DNA from: Cyclobacteriaceae bacterium
GTDB lineage: Bacteria > Bacteroidota > Bacteroidia > Cytophagales > Cyclobacteriaceae
Direction of reading: 5' to 3'
NCBI GenBank assembly: GCA_013140555.1
Contig: JABFSO010000099.1
Location: 1-33,978 of the forward strand
Length of the DNA stretch: 33,978 bases
The translations under genes and the position numbers were made by a program. This document shows, one piece after another, positions 26,275-33,978 of this stretch. The stretch's first letter is position 1. Every line of letters begins with the position of its first letter. The notes below the pieces were generated by a model. It did not search any database and was not told where the DNA came from. It saw only the letters and a program-made list of their open reading frames with translations.

Positions 26275-26628
26275 ATGAATATTATCCTGCGCTTCTTATT
26301 AAATGGTTTGGCCGTTTTGGCTACCGCCTATCTGCTACCGGGGGTGGATGTTACCGATTACCAAACAGCATTACTAACCGCTTTGGTTCTTTCTATTGCC
26401 AACATCATTATCAAGCCGCTTTTGATTTTGTTTACCATTCCGATCACCGTGATGACGCTCGGACTCTTTTTACTGGTCATCAATGCCATCATTATTCTAG
26501 TAACCGATTATTTTGTCCCGGGTTTTACCGTCAACGGTTTTTGGTGGGCTTTGGCATTCAGTCTTATCATGTCTATTTTCAATAGCGTTATTGACGACAT
26601 CTTAAAAGACAAGAAGAAAAAGGACTAA
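26275..26628 (+). CDS. YvlD/PF04020 ('phage holin family 4') small membrane protein
   Basis: 117 residues with four hydrophobic segments (about 3-22, 30-48, 52-78 and 86-103) and a lysine-rich C-terminus (KDKKKKD). NIIIKPLLILFTIPIT followed by MTLGLFLLVINAIII is the diagnostic block. These proteins are widespread inner-membrane proteins; the 'holin' name is historical, and a role in envelope stress is known for only some relatives. It starts 53 bases from the divergent DinD-like gene. Confidence 0.88.
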   Translation: MNIILRFLLNGLAVLATAYLLPGVDVTDYQTALLTALVLSIANIIIKPLLILFTIPITVMTLGLFLLVINAIIILVTDYFVPGFTVNGFWWALAFSLIMSIFNSVIDDILKDKKKKD

Positions 26629-26731
26629 TCAGCCATTCATATAATTCAGCCCTGCACACTTCTTCAGTTGCATTAATTTTCCTTTCTGAAATCACGACTA
26701 CCGTTACCTAAACGAGTCTAATCTTTAAGCT

Positions 26732-29083
26732 ATGAATCGAATTCTATTCTTTCTGTTGATCAGTGCTTCTGCCTATTCCCAACAAGTAGGCGAACTAACG
26801 GTTGAAAAAATTATGCGTGACCCGAAGTGGATTGGCGTTGCCCCTTCCAACTTGTTTTGGGCGGAGAATAGTAAACAACTTTTTTTCAACTGGAATCCCG
26901 AAAAATTTCCAGGCGATTCTCTTTACACGGTTGCGCTTCCTGGTGGCAAACCAACTAAAGTAAATGCATCCATTCGCAGACAACTGCCTTCTGTTTTCGG
27001 AACCTACAATAAAGCGCGCACGAAAAAAGTGTATGAGAAAAACGGGGATTTGTTTTTACTGGACATCGCATCAAATCGAATCACTCAAATTACCAACACC
27101 ATTGATCGCGAATCGAATCCTACTTTTTCGGGAGATGATCGAAAAGTGATTTTCACTACGAATGGCAATTTGTTCAGTTGGACGATTAGTGGTGGAGAGT
27201 TTGCACAACTCACCGACTTCAGAAAAGGAAATAAAAAATCAGATCCCAAGAAAACCGAGCAAGACAAGTGGTTGCGCGAAGATCAATTGACTTATTTCGA
27301 AGTGTTGAAACAACGCAATTCCGAACGAAAGCAATCAGATGCAAGTAACAAATTAGATCGACCCAAGCGCCCCAAAGAAATCTATTTGGATGACAAGAAT
27401 CTGGATTATTTTCAACTAAGTCCCGATGGAAACTTTGTGATCTATCGCCTCACAAAAAGCGCGAGTGCAAAAGCTACCATTGTACCAAACTATGTTACGG
27501 AATCCGGCTTTACGGAAGATATTCCGGCACGTACCAAAGTAGGTGCACCGATGAATAGTCAGGAGTTATTTGTTTATGATGTGAGACGAGATACTACGCT
27601 GATCGTAAAGACAAATGAACTGGCAGGTATTACCACTCAACCCGAGTACAAGAAAGACTATGCATTTGCCAAAGAAGAGAAGAAAGACAGCAAACCAACA
27701 CCTCGTGCTGTTACGTACCAAGGTTTAGTTTGGTCAGATGATGGAAAACAAAACGCGTTTTCGATTCGCTCGACTGACAATAAAGACCGCTGGATTGTTT
27801 CTTTGAATCCGGCAACACAGAAATTAACACTGATCGATCACCAACACGATGAAGCATGGATTGGTGGCCCCGGCACCGGAGGATTTTTTGGTGGTGCCAA
27901 CATGGGTTGGTTAAGCGACAACAAAACCGTATGGTTTCACTCGGAAGAATCCGGCTACTCACATCTTTATGTAGTAGATGTTACTACCAACAAAAAACAA
28001 GCCTTGACTTCGGGTAAATATGAAGTGCAACAAGCCCAACTATCGAACGACAGAAAATATTTTTACCTCACTACCAACGAGGCACATCCCGGTGAAAAAC
28101 ATTTTTATAAAATGCCGGTAGCCGGAGGAAAAGCAGAGAAATTAACTTCGATGGTTGGGGCGCATGAAGTCTCTTTATCTCCGGACGAAAAATGGCTGGC
28201 GTATCGCTATTCGTATAGTAATAAACCTTGGGAATTGTTCATTCAAGAAAACAAAGCAGGAGCCAAGCCAACACAAATTACAGAATCACTTTCTGCAGAG
28301 TTTAAGTCGTATGCCTGGAAAGATCCGCTGGTCACTTCTTTCAAAGCTCGCGATGGTGGAGACGTGTATGCACGTGTGTATGCGCCTGCAAAGTCTAATG
28401 GTGCAGCCGTAATATTTGTACACGGTGCCGGTTATTTGCAAAACGCGCATAAGTGGTGGAGCTCTTACTTTCGTGAATACATGTTCCACAATTTATTGGT
28501 GGATAAAGGATACACCGTTTTAGATATTGATTATCGTGCCAGTGCCGGGTATGGTCGCGACTGGCGCACGGGAATCTACCGCTTCATGGGAGGAAAAGAT
28601 TTAACCGATCATGTAGACGGTGCCAAGTGGTTAACCGATAATTATAAAGTAGACGCCAAGCGCATCGGAATTTACGGAGGCTCGTATGGTGGCTTCATTA
28701 CATTGATGGCCATGTTTACTACGCCTGATGTTTTTGCTGCCGGTGCCGCCTTGCGACCTGTGACAGATTGGGCGCACTACAATCATCCGTATACAGCCAA
28801 CATTCTCAACGAGCCATTCGCAGATAGCGTGGCGTACGTAAAAAGCTCACCACTCTATCATGCACAAGGATTGAAAGGACACCTTCTGATTTGTCATGGT
28901 ATGGTTGATACCAATGTTCACTTTCAGGATGCGGTCCGCCTTTCGCAGCGATTAATAGAGTTGGGAAAAGACAATTGGGAGTTAGCTGCTTATCCGATGG
29001 AAGATCATGGATTTGTGGAGCCAAGCAGTTGGACGGATGAATACAAGCGCATCTTAGAACTATTTGAAATGAATTTGAAGTAG
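26732..29083 (+). CDS. S9 family prolyl oligopeptidase/dipeptidyl peptidase IV-like peptidase, exported
   Basis: 783 residues. Signal peptide MNRILFFLLISASAYSQ. The N-terminal part is a beta-propeller (repeated blocks such as LSPDEKWLAYRYSYSN); the C-terminal 250 residues are an alpha/beta hydrolase with the catalytic triad Ser651 in YGGSYGGF, Asp726 in HGMVDTN and His759 in EDHGF. It removes short peptides from the N-terminus of substrates in the periplasm or at the surface, probably for peptide nutrition. No T9SS tail is present. Single gene; the next gene starts 58 bases on and has its own candidate promoter. Confidence 0.93.
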   Translation: MNRILFFLLISASAYSQQVGELTVEKIMRDPKWIGVAPSNLFWAENSKQLFFNWNPEKFPGDSLYTVALPGGKPTKVNASIRRQLPSVFGTYNKARTKKVYEKNGDLFLLDIASNRITQITNTIDRESNPTFSGDDRKVIFTTNGNLFSWTISGGEFAQLTDFRKGNKKSDPKKTEQDKWLREDQLTYFEVLKQRNSERKQSDASNKLDRPKRPKEIYLDDKNLDYFQLSPDGNFVIYRLTKSASAKATIVPNYVTESGFTEDIPARTKVGAPMNSQELFVYDVRRDTTLIVKTNELAGITTQPEYKKDYAFAKEEKKDSKPTPRAVTYQGLVWSDDGKQNAFSIRSTDNKDRWIVSLNPATQKLTLIDHQHDEAWIGGPGTGGFFGGANMGWLSDNKTVWFHSEESGYSHLYVVDVTTNKKQALTSGKYEVQQAQLSNDRKYFYLTTNEAHPGEKHFYKMPVAGGKAEKLTSMVGAHEVSLSPDEKWLAYRYSYSNKPWELFIQENKAGAKPTQITESLSAEFKSYAWKDPLVTSFKARDGGDVYARVYAPAKSNGAAVIFVHGAGYLQNAHKWWSSYFREYMFHNLLVDKGYTVLDIDYRASAGYGRDWRTGIYRFMGGKDLTDHVDGAKWLTDNYKVDAKRIGIYGGSYGGFITLMAMFTTPDVFAAGAALRPVTDWAHYNHPYTANILNEPFADSVAYVKSSPLYHAQGLKGHLLICHGMVDTNVHFQDAVRLSQRLIELGKDNWELAAYPMEDHGFVEPSSWTDEYKRILELFEMNLK

Positions 29084-29109
29084 CCAACGCAACTCATCGC
29101 AGCACGAAG

Positions 29110-29117
29110 TATCTTTG
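29110..29117 (+). promoter_or_regulatory. Candidate Bacteroidota -7 box (TAnnTTTG)
   Basis: TATCTTTG matches the Bacteroidota sigma-A -7 consensus exactly and lies 24 bases before the ATG of the DUF1801 gene. No TTG is found at the expected -33 position, so it is only a candidate for driving the DUF1801-rluD pair. Confidence 0.4.
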
Positions 29118-29141
29118 TGAAACCATTTCGCAAAGTAACCT

Positions 29142-29540
29142 ATGGATTCAGTTCAAGCATACATTGCCGAACGACCCAAATCACAAGCTCAAATTATGAG
29201 TGTGCTGCGTAGCATAATTTTGGACGTAGGGCCACATGTACAAGAAAAGATCAGCTACACCGTTCCTTTCTTTTATTTCCACGGACCGCTCTGTTATCTC
29301 AGCCCTAAGTTTGATGGCGCCTACATTGGTTTTGTGCGTGGCCATGAGTTGTCCAATGAGCAAGGTTTACTGGAAATAAAAGACAGAAAGTACATTCGCT
29401 CAATTCATTTTCATAGCTTAGCCGAATTACACGAAAAGGCAGATGCGGTTCGTCACATATTGAACGAAGCAGCCATTTTAAACGAATACCACGACCAACA
29501 GAAAAAGAAAGCGAATGAGGCAAGACGAAGAACCCGATGA
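29142..29540 (+). CDS. DUF1801 (YdhG-like) protein
   Basis: 132 residues. RPKSQAQIMSVLRSIILDVGPHVQEKISYTVPFFYFHGPLCYLSP is the DUF1801/YdhG signature, a small alpha/beta fold related to frataxin-like proteins, with some members proposed to bind iron. The function is not established. The C-terminus is strongly basic (KKKANEARRRTR). Its last 26 bases overlap the start of the pseudouridine synthase gene in another frame, so the two are cotranscribed and probably coupled. Confidence 0.85.
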   Translation: MDSVQAYIAERPKSQAQIMSVLRSIILDVGPHVQEKISYTVPFFYFHGPLCYLSPKFDGAYIGFVRGHELSNEQGLLEIKDRKYIRSIHFHSLAELHEKADAVRHILNEAAILNEYHDQQKKKANEARRRTR

Positions 29541-30543
29541 ACTGGATGACGAACTTTTTGAACACCACCGCATTGTAGCTGATGCCGGTCAAAGTCTCTT
29601 GCGCATCGACAAATTTTTAATGGATCGTTTACCCAATGTTACACGATCCAAAATACAAACCGGAATACACGATGGCTTTGTCAAAGTAAACGACAAGCCG
29701 ATCAAACCCAATTACAAAGTACATCCGCTGGATGTGATTACGGTAGAGTTGCCCGAGCCGCCACGCGATACCGATGTGAAGCCGGAAAACATTCCGCTGA
29801 ATATTGTTTTTGAAGATGAACACTTGCTGGTAGTAAATAAAGAAGCAGGCATGGTGGTGCATCCGGCTTATCAAAATTGGACCGGCACCTTAGTGAATGC
29901 ACTTACTTTTCATTTTCAGAATTTACCGGAGATGAAAAATAATGCCGGTCGACCGGGATTAGTGCATCGCATTGACAAAGACACGTCCGGCTTGTTGGTG
30001 ATTGCCAAAACCGAAGTGGCCATGACTTCGCTGGCAAAACAATTTTTCGATCACAGCATCGAGCGAACCTACAATGCCATTGTGTGGGGTGTTCCGGATC
30101 CGGAGGAAGGTACCATCAATGTAAATGTGGGCCGCAGTTTAAAAGACAGAAGAATTACCACTGCTTTTCCGGAAGGAGATTTTGGGCGCACAGCTATTAC
30201 GCACTATAAATTATTGAAAGACCTGCGCTATGTGTCATTGATCGAGTGTCGGTTGGAGACAGGCCGCACGCATCAGATACGAGCACACATGAAGTACATC
30301 GGTCACACGTTGTTTAATGATGCCACGTATGGAGGAAATGATGTTTTAAAAGGAACCGTCTTTTCGAAGTACAAACAGTTTGTCGACAACTGCTTCAAAA
30401 TTATTCCGCGCCAAGCCCTACACGCTAAATCATTGGGCTTCATCCATCCAACTACTCAAAAGTTTTTACAGTTTGATTCAGAATTGCCCAACGATTTTAA
30501 AGAAGTATTGGAGAAGTGGGAGAACTATGTGAAGAATCATTGA
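29515..30543 (+). CDS. rluD: RluA-family 23S rRNA pseudouridine synthase (RluD-like)
   Basis: 342 residues. An S4 RNA-binding domain (about 25-80; DKFLMDRLPNVTRSKIQTGI) precedes the synthase domain. The catalytic aspartate is Asp154 in LVHRIDKDTSGLLV, and GRTHQIRAHMKYIGH is the second conserved block. It isomerises uridines in 23S rRNA; the S4 domain and length favour RluD over RluC, but Bacteroidota have several such proteins and the exact target is inferred. The ATG at 29515 is inside the DUF1801 gene; an acidic N-terminal extension precedes the S4 domain. Confidence 0.88.
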   Translation: MRQDEEPDELDDELFEHHRIVADAGQSLLRIDKFLMDRLPNVTRSKIQTGIHDGFVKVNDKPIKPNYKVHPLDVITVELPEPPRDTDVKPENIPLNIVFEDEHLLVVNKEAGMVVHPAYQNWTGTLVNALTFHFQNLPEMKNNAGRPGLVHRIDKDTSGLLVIAKTEVAMTSLAKQFFDHSIERTYNAIVWGVPDPEEGTINVNVGRSLKDRRITTAFPEGDFGRTAITHYKLLKDLRYVSLIECRLETGRTHQIRAHMKYIGHTLFNDATYGGNDVLKGTVFSKYKQFVDNCFKIIPRQALHAKSLGFIHPTTQKFLQFDSELPNDFKEVLEKWENYVKNH

Positions 30544-30583
30544 TTATTAGTTCTGATCTGGTTACATATTTGGAACGCTGACG

Positions 30584-31213
30584 TTACCCAAACAGACTAT
30601 TCAACTCCAAATCTACTCGTCCCACAATCTGAGAAAAGTCTTCAATGTTCGCCACAAAATCAAGTTTGTTGACATCAATCACCAGCAGTTTGCCGTGCTT
30701 GTAGCCGCCAATCCATTTTTCGTAGTGTTCGTTGAGAGTCTTTAGATATTCCAGTTTGATGTTGAATTCAAAATCGCGGTTACGCTTTTGGATTTGTTGC
30801 ACCAGCTTGGGAATATCGGCTTTCAGATAAATCAAAAGATCTGGTGGCTGCACAAAGTTGATCATCGAATTAAAAATGTCGAGATAACTTTGGTAATCGC
30901 GCTCGTTAATGTGACCACTCTTGTGCAAGTTGGCAGCGAAGATGTGGGCATCCTCATAAATCGTTCGGTCTTGAATAATTGTTTTTTCGCTTTCGCGGAT
31001 TTGCCGCACTTGCGTAAAGCGACTGTTGAGAAAATAAATTTGCAAGTGAAATGCCCAGCGCGTCATGTCTTCATAAAAATCGCGCAGATACGGATTATGA
31101 TCTACTGATTCGAACAAAGGCGTCCAGTTGTAATGTTTGGCCAGTTTTTCCGTCAGTGTGGTTTTGCCCGACCCAATGTTTCCGGCAACGGCAATGTGTT
31201 TGATTTTACTCAC
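30584..31213 (-). CDS. Deoxynucleoside kinase (dNK/dGK family)
   Basis: About 209 residues. P-loop AVAGNIGSGKTTL, Glu in PLFESVDHNPYL, and QDRTIYEDAHIFA (the DR-[ST] motif that binds substrate) define the deoxynucleoside kinase family, which phosphorylates deoxynucleosides for salvage to dNTPs. Substrate choice (deoxyadenosine or deoxyguanosine) cannot be read off. No ATG lies before the P-loop; in-frame GTGs occur at 31213 and 31234, and I chose the nearer one because it gives MSKIKHIAVAGN as in relatives. Convergent with rluD (40-base gap), divergent from gldB. Confidence 0.88.
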   Translation of the reverse strand: MSKIKHIAVAGNIGSGKTTLTEKLAKHYNWTPLFESVDHNPYLRDFYEDMTRWAFHLQIYFLNSRFTQVRQIRESEKTIIQDRTIYEDAHIFAANLHKSGHINERDYQSYLDIFNSMINFVQPPDLLIYLKADIPKLVQQIQKRNRDFEFNIKLEYLKTLNEHYEKWIGGYKHGKLLVIDVNKLDFVANIEDFSQIVGRVDLELNSLFG

Positions 31214-31389
31214 AATAATTTTCGATTGAACCACGAATGTCGACTTTTTACTTTCACTTTCGCAAATCTTAAAGTGCGGAAATGAGTGCTATAACACCTT
31301 TTCGGTAAGTCATCGTTTTCTTTGGCTGAATGCAATACGAATTGCTTCGGAATTTGCGTTTCTTTGCGGCTTCTTACGATCCTATGAGT

Positions 31390-32397
31390 ATGAACAAATT
31401 TGCTTTAGCCATTCTTGCCATTCCCTTTTTATTCGCTCAGTGTTCATCTGATCAAAAAGAAGAATGCGCCTTTCAGCCTGAAACGCACAACATCAAAGTA
31501 GAAATAGCTTTTCAATCATTGGAAGATTCCATTCCTCAATTTCAAAACAAGCAACAAGTAGTTGATTTCTTCTCACGTCACACCGTGATGCGTGATGTGT
31601 TTTTCAACCGCTCGGCTTATCCGGATGATTCTGTTTTTATCAACGAATTGTATCGCAGATTTTCCAACCCCGCATTCGACACCTTGTTGATGGAAACCAA
31701 ACGCGTTTTTGGCGATGGTTCAGAACTAAAAAAAGAATTTACGCAAGCATTTACCAACCTCAAATACTATTACCCTGAAATTCAGATCCCTAAAATTGAG
31801 ACCGTAATTACCGGTATGGAGAGTGACTTGTTCGTCAGCGACTCGCTGGTGATTGTAGGTCTCGATTATTTTTTGGGTCATGAGGCGAAGTATCAGCCAA
31901 ACATGTACGAATACATGTTGCGCAGATACACCAAACAATTTGTAGTGCCATCCACTATGTTGTTGTACGGCATTGACGGTCGCATCAATGCGGTAAATCC
32001 GGAAGACAAAACCGTGCTGGCTGATATGATTGCGTATGGCAAAGCGTATTACTTCGCCAAGCAAATGTTGCCTTGTGTGCCCGACAGTGTTTTTATCGGA
32101 TACACTTCAAAAGAAATCAATGGCGCGCGCGAAAACACCGACATCATCTGGAAGCACTTGGTAGAGCGTGAGGTGTTTTTTAACACCGCCAAAAACATCA
32201 AACAGAAATACATTGACGAGCGCCCCACTACCATCGAAATTGGCGACCAATGCCCCGGTCGAATTGGCGTGTGGATTGGCTGGCAAATCGTATCCGAATT
32301 CGCCAAGAAGAATGCGCAATACTCTTCGCTGCCAAAGTTGATGCAAGTTTCTAACCCTGAACAGGTGCTGAAAGGCTCCAAGTTTAGACCCAACTGA
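31390..32397 (+). CDS. gldB: Gliding motility lipoprotein GldB
   Basis: 335 residues from the ATG at 31390; ATGs at 31384 and 31330 are alternatives, but this one gives a normal signal sequence (MNKFALAILAIPFLFAQC). The Cys after AQ would be lipidated, although Gln before Cys is unusual for a lipobox. Family blocks: YYPEIQIPKIETVITG, GLDYFLGHEAKYQP, MLRRYTKQFVVPSTMLLYG, and PGRIGVWIGWQIV near the C-terminus. GldB is required for gliding motility and type IX secretion in flavobacteria, with its precise role still unclear. gldC, the usual neighbour, is absent; feoA follows about 105 bases later. Confidence 0.92.
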   Translation: MNKFALAILAIPFLFAQCSSDQKEECAFQPETHNIKVEIAFQSLEDSIPQFQNKQQVVDFFSRHTVMRDVFFNRSAYPDDSVFINELYRRFSNPAFDTLLMETKRVFGDGSELKKEFTQAFTNLKYYYPEIQIPKIETVITGMESDLFVSDSLVIVGLDYFLGHEAKYQPNMYEYMLRRYTKQFVVPSTMLLYGIDGRINAVNPEDKTVLADMIAYGKAYYFAKQMLPCVPDSVFIGYTSKEINGARENTDIIWKHLVEREVFFNTAKNIKQKYIDERPTTIEIGDQCPGRIGVWIGWQIVSEFAKKNAQYSSLPKLMQVSNPEQVLKGSKFRPN

Positions 32398-32443
32398 CAG
32401 AAAGTTTATTATCGTTGAAATCGGTAGAAACTGACTCGAATCA

Positions 32444-32474
32444 TTGTTTTGCAGGCGCCAGCCTTCTATATTCG
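32444..32474 (+). promoter_or_regulatory. Candidate feoA promoter
   Basis: TTG at 32444-32446, a 20-base spacer, and TATATTCG at 32467-32474, a six-of-eight match to the TAnnTTTG -7 box. The transcript would begin around 32480, inside the adjoining palindrome. Weak match, supported mainly by position. Confidence 0.3.
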
Positions 32475-32478
32475 CGTA

Positions 32479-32497
32479 ATTTAAAATCAGTCTAAAT
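32479..32497. promoter_or_regulatory. Candidate iron-responsive operator upstream of feoA
   Basis: A 19-base near-palindrome with outer arms ATTTA and TAAAT; seven of nine symmetric pairs match about the central C at 32488. It ends 5 bases before the feoA ATG and would cover the predicted transcription start. Size and AT-rich arms are those of Fur- or DtxR/IdeR-type sites, the usual repressors of feo operons. Which regulator is used cannot be decided. Confidence 0.4.
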
Positions 32498-32502
32498 AAC
32501 GA

Positions 32503-32727
32503 ATGGCCAAAAATGTTGCGGAGATGTTGCCGGGAGAAACAGCCGTAATAGCAGGCTTTAGTGACGAACAGATCGGATTAAAACTTTTAGAAATGGGTTT
32601 ATTGCCTGGCACCGCCATTCGATTTAATTTTTCTGCTCCTTTCGGAGATCCTGTTTGCGTAAGCGTTTCGGATGTCGATTTATCACTTCGGGTAGAGGAG
32701 GCGGCCACCATTTCGATCATTAATTAA
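32503..32727 (+). CDS. feoA: FeoA family protein
   Basis: 74 residues, an SH3-like small cytoplasmic partner of FeoB. Typical blocks: LPGETAVIAGFSDEQIGLKL, LEMGLLPGTAIRF and ending in LSLRVEEAATISI. It assists ferrous iron uptake. The stop shares one base with the feoB start (TAATG), so translation is coupled. Confidence 0.93.
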   Translation: MAKNVAEMLPGETAVIAGFSDEQIGLKLLEMGLLPGTAIRFNFSAPFGDPVCVSVSDVDLSLRVEEAATISIIN

Positions 32728-33978
32728 TGGAGCTGGGCAAACTGAAAATAGCATTAACCGGTAAACCCAATGCGGGTAAATCTTCGCTATTTAATCACCT
32801 CACCGGCCTCAACCAAAAAATTGGAAATTTTCCAGGGGTTACCGTTGACAAACGAATCGGGTATTGTCAATTAGATAATAATACACAGGCTGAAATCATC
32901 GACCTGCCGGGCATTTACAGTTTATATCCACGCACGCTGGACGAAAAAATTGTAACCGAAATTTTCTCTGACCAACAAAACAACCTCTATCCCGATAAGG
33001 TAGTATTGATTGCCGATGCTACGAACTTAAAAAATTGTTTGCTGCTGCTCACGCAATTGATCGACCTGAAGATTCCAACCATTGTGGCTTTGAACATGAT
33101 GGACCTCGCGGCAAAATCAGGTTTGAGCATCGATGTAAAAAAATTATCAGCATCGTTGGACATGCCGGTGGTGATGATCAACGCGCGCAAAGGGCATGGC
33201 ATTTTTGAATTGAAACGAGTATTGGCCGAGCCGTTAGCCGCATCGCGAAAATCGGTTTTTCAGATAGGCGATGAAATCAAAAAAGTAATCAGTGTCATCC
33301 GTGAGAAGTTTCAACTTGCTACCGACTATGAAGCGTATCACTTTCTGCAACAAACGGAGAATCTGATTTTTTTAAAACCAGAACAGCGCAACGAAATCAA
33401 AGCCATCGCCAAAGAGCATTCGTTTTTTCCGCATAAATACCAAGGTGCAGAAACCATTATGCGGTATGGCTTTATTCAGGAATTGCTGAATACCGCCATC
33501 GTCAAACCATCACACCGCGACTGGAAGCGCGTATCGCACGGCATCGACAAAGTGCTCACACACAAAGTGGGTGGCTACGTCATCTTCTTCGCAGTTTTGT
33601 TTTTGATTTTCCAGGCCATTTTTGCGTGGGCGCAAATACCGATGGATTTCATCGACTCATCGTTTGCACAATTGAGTAATGTGCTGGCCAAAGAATTACC
33701 CGAAGGACCATTTTTTGAATTGCTGTCGCAAGGCATTGTGCCAGGTATTGGAGGCATCGTCATTTTCATTCCACAAATCGCCATTCTATTTGCATTCATT
33801 GCCATTCTTGAAGAGAGCGGCTACATGGCGCGCGTGGTTTTTTTGATGGACAAAATTATGCGCAAGTTTGGGCTCAACGGAAAAAGTGTAGTGCCCCTCA
33901 TGTCAGGATGGGCTTGCGCTATTCCCGCCATCATGGCCACGCGCACCATCGACAATTGGAAAGAACGGCTCATCACTA
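32727..33978 (+). CDS. feoB: Ferrous iron transporter FeoB, N-terminal part (truncated by window end)
   Basis: 417 complete codons, open to the last base, with no stop. The N-terminal GTPase domain has G1 GKPNAGKSS (12-20), G2 with Thr39 (FPGVTV), G3 DLPG (59-62) and G4 NMMD (123-126). A helical GDI-like spacer follows, then the membrane core beginning at about residue 280 (VGGYVIFFAVLFLIFQ), with the Gate motif region EESGYMARVVFLMDKIMRKF and SGWACAIPAIMATRTI, which holds the cysteine proposed in the iron path. It transports Fe2+ across the inner membrane. The rest of the membrane domain lies outside the window. Confidence 0.95.
   Translation, partial: MELGKLKIALTGKPNAGKSSLFNHLTGLNQKIGNFPGVTVDKRIGYCQLDNNTQAEIIDLPGIYSLYPRTLDEKIVTEIFSDQQNNLYPDKVVLIADATNLKNCLLLLTQLIDLKIPTIVALNMMDLAAKSGLSIDVKKLSASLDMPVVMINARKGHGIFELKRVLAEPLAASRKSVFQIGDEIKKVISVIREKFQLATDYEAYHFLQQTENLIFLKPEQRNEIKAIAKEHSFFPHKYQGAETIMRYGFIQELLNTAIVKPSHRDWKRVSHGIDKVLTHKVGGYVIFFAVLFLIFQAIFAWAQIPMDFIDSSFAQLSNVLAKELPEGPFFELLSQGIVPGIGGIVIFIPQIAILFAFIAILEESGYMARVVFLMDKIMRKFGLNGKSVVPLMSGWACAIPAIMATRTIDNWKERLIT

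Noticed and set aside
25385-26628. BRO-N/antirepressor-like gene and 'phage holin family' gene as a prophage remnant
   Set aside because: The two are divergent, no integrase, structural or lysis genes are near, and both families are common chromosomal genes in Bacteroidota.
23971-29112. Shared 11-mer GCACGAAGTAT (29102-29112, and its reverse complement at 23971-23981) as a dispersed repeat
   Set aside because: Matches of this length are expected many times by chance in a 34-kb window, and the flanks differ.

Overview
The window looks like a chromosomal segment of a gliding-type Bacteroidota, most likely from the order Cytophagales. The evidence is a type IX secretion (T9SS) C-terminal sorting domain at the left end, a gldB gliding lipoprotein gene, a PorE-like OmpA protein, an exosortase N (XrtN) locus, moderate-to-low GC content, few Shine-Dalgarno-like sites and a TAnnTTTG-type -7 box. 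Genus and species cannot be read from the sequence. Gene density is high. No gene-free stretch exceeds 300 bases; the longest (11261-11510, about 250 bases) holds tandem hairpin repeats. I saw no rRNA, tRNA, CRISPR array or prophage.

Layout. At 2-1330 (+) is the 3' end of a large T9SS-exported surface protein, closed by a strong bidirectional terminator. From 16954 down to 1402 eleven genes run on the minus strand: a lipoprotein, a DinB-fold protein, a PBP4-type peptidase and a GH3 hexosaminidase-like enzyme (cell-wall turnover), a small membrane coiled-coil protein, hutG, a DUF559 nuclease-like gene with its repeats, hutF, a PorE-like OmpA protein, and two adjacent paralogous Asp-box propeller proteins of more than 1000 residues. 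HutF and HutG are the last two steps of the five-enzyme histidine route (formiminoglutamate to formylglutamate to glutamate plus formate). The DUF559 gene and its repeats sit between them and look inserted.

At 17071-21815 (+) are a CBM9-like secreted protein and then a translationally coupled pair: a VIT-domain protein with a PEP-type C-terminal sorting signal, and XrtN, the exosortase expected to process it. This self-contained one-enzyme, one-substrate system is the most interesting item in the window. Its physiological role is, to my knowledge, unknown.

At 21823-26215 there is a concentration of DNA-repair genes: tag, recX, a DnaQ/GIY-YIG fusion nuclease with a UvrC-like four-cysteine motif, and a BRO-N/DinD-like protein. 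From 26275 to the right end are a YvlD-like membrane protein, an S9 peptidase, a DUF1801 protein overlapping an RluD-type pseudouridine synthase, a deoxynucleoside kinase, gldB, and feoA-feoB (ferrous iron uptake; feoB is cut by the window end) preceded by a candidate iron-regulator site.

All family assignments were made by reading motifs from the translated sequence; no database search was run.
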